The notes below the pieces were generated by a model. That model was not told the origin of the DNA. It made no database searches and was given only the letters and a program-made list of their open reading frames with translations. A program made the position numbers and the translations under genes. Below are positions 1 to 6,512 of a stretch of 6,512 nt of DNA, one piece after another. Position 1 is the stretch's first letter; every line of letters begins with the position of its first letter. The stretch is from Comamonadaceae bacterium (GTDB taxonomy: Bacteria; Pseudomonadota; Gammaproteobacteria; Burkholderiales; Burkholderiaceae_C): positions 1-6,512 of the forward strand of contig CANKNK010000101.1 in assembly GCA_947483455.1 (NCBI GenBank), given 5' to 3'.

Positions 1-44
1 CTGCGTTCTATCGCTTTGATAAACTCTTGCCCCTGAATACACCA

Positions 45-408
<364 letters not shown>

Positions 409-1875
409 TTAGGTGCGCCAAAAGGCCGGTGTGAAAATCACCACCATAGTAAATAGCTCCAAGCGACCCAGCAACATAGCCAGGGTACAAATCCAGGTTT
501 GAAAATCTGTCAGCACGGCGAAGGTGGTTGCAGGGCCGACCAGATTGAGTCCTGGCCCCATGTTGTTGACTGAAGCCACTACCGCTGAAAACGCCGTCAC
601 CACCTCGCACCCGCTTGCTAGCATGAGCAAAGTACAAAATATGATGGATGCACCGTACAGGAACAGAAATGCCAAAATAGAGTCGAGTACCGAGGGCTCG
701 TACACGGCTCCATTTAATTTGACCACCATCGGTGATTTTGGATGCACCAGCCTGTGCAATTCACTAAAGCAGTGTTTGATCAATAGTTGAGCGCGTATCA
801 TTTTTATTCCGCCACCGGTGGAGCCTGCTGCGGTTGCAAAGCAAGATAAAAACAACATCAATACCGGCGCAAAAGCGGGCCATAGGTTGTAGTCTTGTGT
901 GGCTAATCCGGTGGTGGTTGCAATAGAAACTACGTTAAAGGCCGAGTGTCGAAGCGCCGTTAAAAAATCAGGGTATACCTGATGCACCCATAGAAAATAT
1001 GCCACCAGCAACACGCTGCCAATCATGACAGACCACACCAGATGGGCTTCATTGTCTTTGACGTAGGCCTGCAATGTCCGGCCAGAGAATGCCAAAAAGT
1101 GCGTAGAAAAATTTATACCCGCAAGCAACATGAATACGATAGCGACCGCTTCCATAGCGGGTGAGTCAAAGAACCCAAAGCTTGCGTCGTGCGAGGAAAA
1201 ACCACCGAGACCCATGATGGAAAAGGTGTGAATCAGCGAATCTAGCAGTGGCATACCCACCGCCCATAAGCTGAGGGTACAAGCCGAGGTAATCAGCACA
1301 TAAACCAACCACAAGCCTTTGGCTGTTTGGGCGATGCGGGGCGTGAGCTTGGCATCCTTCATCGGGCCGGGGGTTTCGGCCTTAAAGGCCTGACTCCCGC
1401 CAACCCCCAGCATGGGCAATACCGCAACCGCCAGCACCACCACCCCCATGCCACCTAGCCACACTAAAAAAGCACGCCAAACATTGATGGAGCCCGGTAA
1501 CTGGTCCAAATTGGAAATAGTGGTGGCGCCGGTGGTGGTCAAGCCCGACATGGTTTCAAAATAAGCGTCCGTGAAGCTCAGGCCAGGAATGCTCAGCATC
1601 AAAGGAATGGTGGCGATTGCCGGTAGCACCATCCAGGTCAAAGCGGAAAGCAGAAAACCATCTCGGTTGCGCAACTCTTGGCCATGGGAAGCCTTTCGAG
1701 TGAAAGCCCACATAAGCAAGCCCGTAACGGCAGCAAAAATCATTCCAACGACGAAGCTCCAAACTGCATGGTCATCCAGATACCAGGAAATCGCTGTTGG
1801 AAACAACATCAAGCTTGCAAATATCAGAATGATGAATCCAAGAACATTCAATACTCCCGCTATTCTTTGCATCAT
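409..1875 (-). CDS. trkH: Trk system potassium uptake protein TrkH
   Basis: Potassium-translocating pore subunit of the Trk system in the inner membrane, working with TrkA. It has 488 residues from the chosen start; E. coli TrkH is about 483. The four P-loop selectivity-filter repeats of the TrkH/KtrB superfamily are present: LTTTGAT around 112-118, MGLGGFSSHDASF around 221-233, IATTTGLAT around 318-326 and VNNMGPGL around 436-443. The intramembrane-loop signature GSTGGGIK lies at 351-358, and the conserved last-helix motif LGRLELFT at 469-476 with R471. Most of the rest is hydrophobic helices. The frame is open back to 1956, but that start would overlap trkA by about 70 bases. The ATG at 1875 follows an AAGGAG box by five bases and begins MMQRIAGVLNVLG, which fits the family. 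A second ATG follows directly at 1872 and could also be used. trkH lies 10 bases after the trkA stop, so the two are surely co-transcribed. All key residues look intact. Confidence 0.96.
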   Translation of the reverse strand: MMQRIAGVLNVLGFIILIFASLMLFPTAISWYLDDHAVWSFVVGMIFAAVTGLLMWAFTRKASHGQELRNRDGFLLSALTWMVLPAIATIPLMLSIPGLSFTDAYFETMSGLTTTGATTISNLDQLPGSINVWRAFLVWLGGMGVVVLAVAVLPMLGVGGSQAFKAETPGPMKDAKLTPRIAQTAKGLWLVYVLITSACTLSLWAVGMPLLDSLIHTFSIMGLGGFSSHDASFGFFDSPAMEAVAIVFMLLAGINFSTHFLAFSGRTLQAYVKDNEAHLVWSVMIGSVLLVAYFLWVHQVYPDFLTALRHSAFNVVSIATTTGLATQDYNLWPAFAPVLMLFLSCFATAAGSTGGGIKMIRAQLLIKHCFSELHRLVHPKSPMVVKLNGAVYEPSVLDSILAFLFLYGASIIFCTLLMLASGCEVVTAFSAVVASVNNMGPGLNLVGPATTFAVLTDFQTWICTLAMLLGRLELFTMVVIFTPAFWRT

Positions 1876-1880
1876 ATGAT

Positions 1881-1886
1881 CTCCTT
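1881..1886 (-). promoter_or_regulatory. ribosome binding site of trkH
   Basis: On the - strand the sequence reads AAGGAG, an almost perfect Shine-Dalgarno match. It lies five bases before the ATG at 1875 and eight before the ATG at 1872. Its first base coincides with the last base of the trkA stop codon. It is the reason for preferring 1875 (or 1872) to the longer open frame starting at 1956. Confidence 0.85.
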
Positions 1887-3265
1887 TACCCAAAAAAGCT
1901 TGCGCTGACCTGGAGGAGCTTTTCAATTTTTCGCACGGTATCCTTCTCTGTAACAAACAAGATCAAATGGTCTTCCGATTCAATTACCAGGTCATGGTGG
2001 GCCATTAACACGTCTTGGCCACGCACGACGGCACCCAGTAATGCGCCTGGCGGCCATGCGATGGCATCCACGCGACGACCCACACACTGGCTGGTGGATT
2101 TGTCACCATGGATCACAATCTCCAGTGCCTCTGCCGCACCCCGCCGCAAGCTATGGACCCGCGCTACGTCAGCGCGTCGAATATGCGCAAGAATTGAGCC
2201 TATCGTGACATCCGCAAGCCCTACAACGACGTCGATTTTGCTATCCTCTAGAACGCCGACATACACGCTTTGATGGATCAGCGATAAGACGCGGTGCGCT
2301 CCCATTTTTTTGGCTAGCAGCGATGCAATGATATTGCGCTCGTCATCGCCCGTGGCGGCGACAAATAAATCTACATGGGCAATATCCTCGTTGGAAAGCA
2401 ACTCCGTATCGTTTTCACTTCCTTGCAGGACCACCGTTTTGTCCAGCAGAGCCACCAGCTGATGCGCACGTTTTTCATTTGCCTCAATCAGTTTTACCGA
2501 ATGGCTGGTCTCTAGGTCCTTGGCTAAGCGGTAACTAAACTCTGATCCTCCTGCGATCATGATGCGTCTGACAGGGCGATCCGCCTTTCGCAATTCCTCC
2601 ATAACCCTGCGCATATCGGCTGTCCGAGAAAGGAAAAATACCTCGTCGCCGTCTTCGATCATCGCATCTGCGCGTGGCTGTACAGCGCTCATATTCCGGA
2701 ATATGGCAACGATTCGCGCATCCGTGGTCTTGAGGTGATTGTGCAGATTGCCGATTCGATCTCCCACCAATAATCCACCGGCTTTAGCGCGAACGCCTAC
2801 CAAGCAGACTTGGCGCTCTGCGAACTCTAAAACCTGTAGCGCCTCCGGATAAACCACCAAATTTTCAACATACCTAGCAAGCGCCACTTCGGGTGAAATC
2901 ACGTGACTGATACCGAAAACATCCTCCCCAGACAAACGCGGATCGTCTAAGTACTCGGACGACCGAACCCGCGCGATGCGTTTGGGTACATTAAATATGC
3001 TGGACGCAATTTTGCAGGCCATCATGTTTATCTCATCCACCTCGGTCACGGCGATAAGCAAGTCACAATCGGCTATACCCGCTTCTTTCAAAATGGAGGG
3101 GTAACCAGCATTGCCGGCAACGGTACGCAAGTCATATTTCGAAGCGAGCTCTTTGAGTTTGGACGCATCACGGTCAATTACCGTGATATTGTGCCGCTCG
3201 CTAGACAGGCTTTTTGCAACCGATGTTCCAACCTGTCCTGCACCAAGAATGATGATGTTACTCAT
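1886..3265 (-). CDS. trkA: Trk system potassium transporter regulatory subunit TrkA
   Basis: Cytoplasmic, peripheral membrane subunit that gates TrkH in response to bound nucleotides (NAD(H) and ATP/ADP in the family). It has 459 residues; E. coli TrkA has 458. It shows the usual duplicated RCK layout. The first Rossmann half begins IIILGAGQVG (4-13), with the ribose-binding acid D31 after the second strand, and the first RCK_C domain covers about 140-225. The second Rossmann half starts near 234 (RIMIAGGSEFSYRLA), with an acid at E261, and the second RCK_C domain covers about 370-455. The first dinucleotide motif is canonical GxGxxG. The second reads GGSEFS and lacks the usual third glycine, so nucleotide binding by this half may be altered. 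The ATG at 3265 puts the first beta strand at the very N-terminus, as in the family; the upstream GGGA is only a weak ribosome binding site. It is the first gene of the trkA-trkH operon, with a candidate promoter about 60 bases upstream. Confidence 0.96.
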   Translation of the reverse strand: MSNIIILGAGQVGTSVAKSLSSERHNITVIDRDASKLKELASKYDLRTVAGNAGYPSILKEAGIADCDLLIAVTEVDEINMMACKIASSIFNVPKRIARVRSSEYLDDPRLSGEDVFGISHVISPEVALARYVENLVVYPEALQVLEFAERQVCLVGVRAKAGGLLVGDRIGNLHNHLKTTDARIVAIFRNMSAVQPRADAMIEDGDEVFFLSRTADMRRVMEELRKADRPVRRIMIAGGSEFSYRLAKDLETSHSVKLIEANEKRAHQLVALLDKTVVLQGSENDTELLSNEDIAHVDLFVAATGDDERNIIASLLAKKMGAHRVLSLIHQSVYVGVLEDSKIDVVVGLADVTIGSILAHIRRADVARVHSLRRGAAEALEIVIHGDKSTSQCVGRRVDAIAWPPGALLGAVVRGQDVLMAHHDLVIESEDHLILFVTEKDTVRKIEKLLQVSASFFG

Positions 3266-3322
3266 TGTTATATCCCAACGAACTATCTATTTAGAATGGC
3301 TTGCGCCCGCTTATTCGCTGCG

Positions 3323-3351
3323 ATGATAGTTGCACGCGAGCAATATGACAA
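3323..3351 (-). promoter_or_regulatory. candidate sigma-70-type promoter of trkA-trkH
   Basis: On the - strand there is a -35 box TTGTCA (3351-3346), a 17-base spacer and a -10 box TATCAT (3328-3323). Both hexamers match the consensus at most positions and the spacing is ideal. Transcription would begin near 3316, leaving a leader of about 50 bases before the trkA ATG. This is a reading of the sequence only, with no mapped start. Confidence 0.55.
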
Positions 3352-3362
3352 TAATAATTGTC
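3347..3362. promoter_or_regulatory. hyphenated palindrome overlapping the trkA -35 box (candidate operator)
   Basis: The sequence is GACAAT, AATA, ATTGTC: two perfect six-base arms around a four-base centre. It overlaps five bases of the -35 hexamer of the proposed trkA promoter and extends upstream from it. A dimeric repressor bound here would block RNA polymerase, so it could be an operator. I do not recognise it as a standard Fur, Fnr or LexA site. With so short a palindrome, chance is possible. Confidence 0.35.
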
Positions 3363-3510
3363 CAGGCCGACTAAACGCTGTTTCGGAAAATCAAACGGCG
3401 TCGTGACGATTTCTGGCTTGATTAAAGCCCGAGGCCTATGCTTGCAAAACCCAGCATGAGGAACCATTCCGCGTAGGTGGCTGCATTTGGCAGCAAGAAA
3501 TCCTCTATCG

Positions 3511-3592
3511 CATGTAAGGGACCCAAGCCAGACGCCTATCGCACATACTTACATGAATCGGATTTCGTCGGCGCTGAAAGCCAAATGGGTCC
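3511..3592. repeat. two interlocking inverted repeats downstream of the acetyltransferase gene
   Basis: CATGTAAG (3511-3518) is complementary to CTTACATG (3548-3555), and the directly adjoining GGACCCA (3519-3525) is complementary to TGGGTCC (3586-3592). The order A-B-A'-B' means the two stems cross, as in a pseudoknot. In the acetyltransferase transcript the first arm would come directly after the TAA stop codon. No T-run follows, so it is not an ordinary intrinsic terminator. The arms are short and could be accidental. The rest of the 327-base gap (3266-3592) holds the trkA promoter region and a five-base stem-loop at 3480-3494, and no gene that I can support. Confidence 0.3.
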
Positions 3593-4171
3593 TTATAAAG
3601 GTATGCCCTTGAAATCTCTGTTCCGCAATGCAAGCATCACATGATCGCGCCAGGCACCGTTAATAAAAAGATAATCTAGAGCAAATCCCTCGCGCTCAAA
3701 TTCAAGTTTCGCCAAAAGCCGAAGACTGCGAAGGTTTTCTGGACGTACGTTGGCTTGGATACGATGCAAATGCATTTGGGAAGCGAAAGCATATTGGATG
3801 ATTGCCTTCAGACCCTCGCGCATCAGGCCTTGCCCCTGCAGTTGTCCGTCGATGGCATAGCTGAGCATGGCATTTTGAAAAGGGCCGCGGGCAATGGCCG
3901 TCAACCCAATGCTCCCCACCAACACATGAGGTTCCTGGCGCAGGCACATCCACCACCGCATCGCCGTACCTGCCAAGGCATCTGCCTCGGCTTGGACCAG
4001 CCGGTCGCGTTGAAAAGATGCCGTCCCAAAATTTTCCGGTTTTGGCGGATCCCACGGTGACAAATGCAGGTCGTTGCGTTGGTAAAACGCGACCACCCTT
4101 TCGGCCAAATGCGCCTGCGCCGGAACTAGATCCAAGCGCGGGGTGCTGATAGTGGGGTGGGCGGTAGGCAT
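3593..4171 (-). CDS. GNAT family N-acetyltransferase, RimJ/RimL-like
   Basis: Predicted cytoplasmic acetyl-CoA-dependent N-acetyltransferase of 192 residues, a normal length for the RimJ/RimL (Acetyltransf_3) type, which acetylate protein N-termini. The N-terminus has the typical TPRLDL stretch (10-15). Motif A, the acetyl-CoA pyrophosphate loop, is LQGQGLM (111-117). HRIQANVRPENLRSLRLL (136-153) is the usual following segment with conserved N141 and N146, and the C-terminal YLFINGAWRDHVMLAL (167-182) closely resembles RimJ. One oddity is E157 where the family normally has glycine (KLEF instead of KLGF). The ATG at 4171 is the first possible start, because an in-frame TGA lies three codons upstream; its ribosome binding site is weak. 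The gene follows maf in the same direction after 131 bases and could share its transcript. Its substrate cannot be told from sequence. A sugar-amine acetyltransferase role (PseH-like) is possible from context but is not supported by the motifs. Confidence 0.88.
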   Translation of the reverse strand: MPTAHPTISTPRLDLVPAQAHLAERVVAFYQRNDLHLSPWDPPKPENFGTASFQRDRLVQAEADALAGTAMRWWMCLRQEPHVLVGSIGLTAIARGPFQNAMLSYAIDGQLQGQGLMREGLKAIIQYAFASQMHLHRIQANVRPENLRSLRLLAKLEFEREGFALDYLFINGAWRDHVMLALRNRDFKGIPL

Positions 4172-4302
4172 TCCAATTCATGATACCGCCAGGCGACCTA
4201 GCGTATTTCCCGGTCCCCGTGTGCCTGCAGGCGATCGCTACCGTTGGGGGTGACCACCTTGGCTCCGCCGCTAGGCCTGAAGAGCTGGCCATTTCACTAC
4301 GT
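4172..4302. other. spacer between maf and the acetyltransferase gene
   Basis: A 131-base gap with no promoter or terminator that I can support. On the - strand a GTG (about 4257) follows a GGAG box by five bases and opens a frame of only 19 codons, ending in TAG near 4200. I do not consider it a gene. Without a terminator here, read-through from maf into the acetyltransferase gene is plausible. Confidence 0.4.
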
Positions 4303-6258
4303 TCAAGGCAAAGCGCTCAAAATTTTCCTTGCATCTTTCCCTGTGATTTCGATGGTGTCGCAAATCATTTCAGCTACTTTATTGATTTCGGTTACCGTCG
4401 AAGATTCACCAAAAATTTCCATCAACTTATCCATTTGCTTCACATTCGGTAGCGAAATGAATGGGGTTGCGCGGACTGACTGAATTAACTTTTTTTCCGT
4501 CTTGTTCAGCTTGTCCAGTTGCTTTTGTTTCAACTTAGGTTTGATCACCAAACCCTTGCATATCGCTGCATGCATCAACGAGTTGTCGATGCTACTGAGG
4601 AAGAAAGCTTTCGCCTTACTGTATTGAGCAGCGCGCAGCTTTCGATCCATAGATCGAGCGGCTGCATCTGTTTTTTCAGAAATATCAACAACATTTTCCG
4701 AACAATACTCCACCAGTGCGGTCTGAAGTGGCATATGCAGGAACCCTTCAATAAATGCGCCGCCTTCGGTGCAATTGATGAGGGTCATGGGATGCTCTTG
4801 CGTAGCCTCATGTCCAGCCAATGCAACGAACTCGCCGTGAAAGGAGTGGTAATTCGGTCGTGTCTGCACCATCCCACCATAGTAGCCGGGCAAGAGGCGC
4901 AAGGGCTCTACTGCGTCCTTACTGCTGCTGCCATTGGCGAGAAATATACGCTCCATTTTTTCTGGAACATTTGCAAAAACGAGTGTATTCGTGATTTCGT
5001 CAACAATGACGTCACACTCACTATTCGCCGATTGTTTTGAGTATGCTTTTCCAGCCGTCAGCGACAGGTCCAGACCGACCGTGATAACTTGTTTAAATTC
5101 CAGATATTTGGCGAGAAAGAAGCAATCAATAGTTACGGAGCCGCCGGTCGGAATTGGTAGCGTATCTCCAAATATGTCGGAAATCCAAGAATCATTTGGA
5201 CCGTTAGCGTTAAAGGTGACAATATTTTTGAATTGCAGCTTATAAAAATCCGGATGGCAAGATACGCCGACGATGAGGGTGTCGATTTTGCTGGTATCGA
5301 CGCCATCGAAAAAATAGGCCAAATCCCCTGGATCGGCCACCACCATAAAGTCAGGCACCACGCCAGCAACTTGCAAAGCCCGCGCGCACTGTGCCGCCGC
5401 CATAAGGATGGCTTTGCCTTTGAGTGCTTTCAGAAGGTGGATGTTCTTGTCCAGAGAAGGGCCAGGCGATATAAGTATGACGGTCTGGCATCCCCTCAAT
5501 TGCGCTTTAAGTGCGGCTAAGCTGGTACTCAGCGCCACCGACTGCAGATTTGCTAGGCCTTGCGTCATCCAGGAGTTACCCAACACTTTGCTGGTGTTGT
5601 GGTTGATAACCGAGAGCTGGAAAGCATGTTTGATGTCTTTCCACGTTTGGCTCGCATGCTCTGGCGACTGCGGATCTAAAAATGCGAGCCTCAGAGGTAT
5701 TGGAGCATCCAAGGCCATGAAGTATTCGCGTAAGGCCGATGCGTCGGGCGCGCTGCTTACATTTTTATGGAGCTGCGGATCAATGTGATCGCGATCACCT
5801 ACTAACAATATGCGCCTTTGGCTGCGTTCATTGAGCTGAGGTACAAACGCAAGTTCCCGCTTTCCGAATAGCACGAACACGTCGCCCTGAAAATGCCAAT
5901 CTAGCGGTAAGGTGTAGTCAAGGATTGCGTCCCGCCCCTCGGCGCTCAGCGATAGCTCTTCGACCTGTGCAATGCCGTGGTAGCGTTGACTCCAAGATTG
6001 AACAAAGATTTTTGCGCTCTGTATTTGGCTAAGGTGCTGCTTGATCTGATCTTTTTGTTGCAGCGGCAAGCGGTCAATGCGCAAGCGCACCTCCTGATCG
6101 ACTATGCCCCGCTTGGCATTGAGCAAACGCAAAGCGTCCACCGCATGCCTGGTGTTTATCTCATGGCCTTGACTGCCGGCAGCTAAAGCCGCCTGGCTCT
6201 GCTGCGCCATTTGGGCTAAAAGCTTCAGGAGGCGGGCCACTGCCGCATCAATTCTCAT
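4303..6258 (-). CDS. maf: Maf/DUF115-family motility accessory glycosyltransferase
   Basis: Likely cytoplasmic enzyme that transfers a nonulosonic acid (pseudaminic or legionaminic type) from its CMP form to flagellin before export, the role known for Maf proteins of Campylobacter, Aeromonas and others. It has 651 residues, within the family range. The MAF_flag10/MptE-like core covers about 255-420, with ILISPGPSLDKN (261-272), the acidic VADPGDLAYFF (307-317), PTGGSVTID (370-378) and ITVGLDLSLTAGKAYS (392-407). The family hallmark INCTEGGAFIEG lies at 504-515. Residues 1-100 are predominantly helical and charged, reminiscent of FlgN/FliT-type proteins, and the C-terminal 120 residues are also helical and lysine-rich. 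The ATG at 6258 follows an in-frame TGA five codons upstream and has no visible ribosome binding site, so a slightly later start is possible. No flagellin or sugar biosynthesis gene lies in the window. The gene symbol is the family name; the sugar specificity is not determined. Confidence 0.88.
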   Translation of the reverse strand: MRIDAAVARLLKLLAQMAQQSQAALAAGSQGHEINTRHAVDALRLLNAKRGIVDQEVRLRIDRLPLQQKDQIKQHLSQIQSAKIFVQSWSQRYHGIAQVEELSLSAEGRDAILDYTLPLDWHFQGDVFVLFGKRELAFVPQLNERSQRRILLVGDRDHIDPQLHKNVSSAPDASALREYFMALDAPIPLRLAFLDPQSPEHASQTWKDIKHAFQLSVINHNTSKVLGNSWMTQGLANLQSVALSTSLAALKAQLRGCQTVILISPGPSLDKNIHLLKALKGKAILMAAAQCARALQVAGVVPDFMVVADPGDLAYFFDGVDTSKIDTLIVGVSCHPDFYKLQFKNIVTFNANGPNDSWISDIFGDTLPIPTGGSVTIDCFFLAKYLEFKQVITVGLDLSLTAGKAYSKQSANSECDVIVDEITNTLVFANVPEKMERIFLANGSSSKDAVEPLRLLPGYYGGMVQTRPNYHSFHGEFVALAGHEATQEHPMTLINCTEGGAFIEGFLHMPLQTALVEYCSENVVDISEKTDAAARSMDRKLRAAQYSKAKAFFLSSIDNSLMHAAICKGLVIKPKLKQKQLDKLNKTEKKLIQSVRATPFISLPNVKQMDKLMEIFGESSTVTEINKVAEMICDTIEITGKDARKILSALP

Positions 6259-6310
6259 GCGATCGCCATGTCAGGCGCGCGGCCAAACCGAGATAAACCT
6301 TCCAGACAGA

Positions 6311-6370
6311 AAAATGTTGTATTTTTCATTATGTAAATATTAACTATTTAAATAATATAAATAAAAATAG
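6311..6370. other. very AT-rich spacer upstream of maf
   Basis: Only 6 of these 60 bases are G or C, in sharp contrast to the balanced composition elsewhere. It includes a perfect ten-base palindrome, TATTTAAATA (6345-6354). It lies 50 to 110 bases before the maf start, where a promoter, an UP element or a binding site for a silencing protein such as H-NS/MvaT would be expected. Several -10-like hexamers occur, but none has a convincing -35 partner at the right distance. I saw no sigma-28 or sigma-54 flagellar promoter. Confidence 0.5.
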
Positions 6371-6383
6371 CCTCATTAAATAG

Positions 6384-6512
6384 GACTGCTTGCATACTTG
6401 TGGGATTGCGTGGCCCGTAGCGAAGTGTCCATTCACATCTTTTTTGTTCACCAAGGGTGGGAATGCTTCGCGGCGCTCTAAATATCGCATTTCTGGGTTC
6501 TTCCTTGCATCC
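6384..6512. repeat. possible dispersed repeat fragment at the right edge
   Basis: This stretch is open in two frames on the - strand as it runs in from the window edge (both close in the AT-rich region after about 55 codons), with no start or ribosome binding site and no recognised domain. That pattern, and the general look of the sequence, suggest a non-coding dispersed repeat of a kind often mis-annotated as short hypothetical proteins in betaproteobacteria; this is an impression from memory. Visible structure includes the inverted arms GCGAAG (6420-6425) and CTTCGC (6466-6471), and the direct repeat CTTGCAT at 6389-6395 and 6504-6510. Alternatively it is the 3' end of a real gene cut by the window. 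Confidence 0.3.

Noticed and set aside
16..40. tRNA-Pro promoter (TTGATA at 16-21 with a -10 near 35-40)
   Set aside because: The spacing is about 13 bases and the -10 match is poor, so I do not call it.
1873..1956. Upstream extension of trkH to an ATG at 1956 (515 residues)
   Set aside because: It overlaps the end of trkA by about 70 bases, its extra 27 residues are not membrane-like, and a strong AAGGAG box points to the ATG at 1875.
3702..4292. 196-codon frame on the - strand overlapping the acetyltransferase
   Set aside because: Its composition is atypical (many S, R, G and P) and it lies over a GNAT gene with clear motifs in another frame, so it is a shadow.
4519..5040. 173-codon frame on the + strand inside maf
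   Set aside because: It is antisense to the conserved C-terminal half of the Maf protein and shows no domain of its own.

Overview
The window looks like chromosomal DNA of a flagellated Gram-negative bacterium. A betaproteobacterium (Burkholderiales or a relative) is my best guess. The reasons are a trkA-trkH operon encoding full-length proteobacterial-type TrkA and TrkH, a tRNA-Pro(CGG) gene with an encoded CCA end, a RimJ-type acetyltransferase, a Maf-type flagellin glycosyltransferase and roughly balanced base composition. The taxonomic call is inference from protein flavour, not a database match.

Layout from left to right: a tRNA-Pro gene on the + strand (45-121), then 287 bases with no convincing gene (122-408). 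Four protein genes follow, all on the - strand, so they are transcribed from right to left. In transcription order these are a Maf-family motility accessory glycosyltransferase (6258-4303), a RimJ/RimL-like GNAT acetyltransferase (4171-3593), trkA (3265-1886) and trkH (1875-409). The tRNA gene and trkH are convergent. The far right (6259-6512) has no convincing gene. It holds a 60-base stretch that is 90% A+T, and then a sequence open in several frames that looks more like a dispersed repeat than a gene.

Functionally there are two units. TrkA and TrkH form a low-affinity potassium uptake system: TrkH is the membrane pore with four selectivity-filter loops, and TrkA is the cytoplasmic RCK gating subunit. 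They lie 10 bases apart and are probably one operon, with a good sigma-70-like promoter (TTGTCA, 17-base spacer, TATCAT) upstream of trkA. A 16-base hyphenated palindrome overlaps the -35 box and is a candidate operator. The Maf protein would act in the cytoplasm, adding a nonulosonic acid to flagellin before export. The acetyltransferase may be co-transcribed with it, but its best resemblance is to ribosomal-protein N-acetyltransferases rather than to sugar acetyltransferases.

I found no CRISPR array, transposase, phage gene or obviously new system. The points most worth checking are the operator-like palindrome at the trkA promoter, the degenerate second nucleotide-binding motif of TrkA, the helical FlgN/FliT-like N-terminus of the Maf protein, the interlocking inverted repeats after the acetyltransferase gene, and the right-edge repeat-like sequence.
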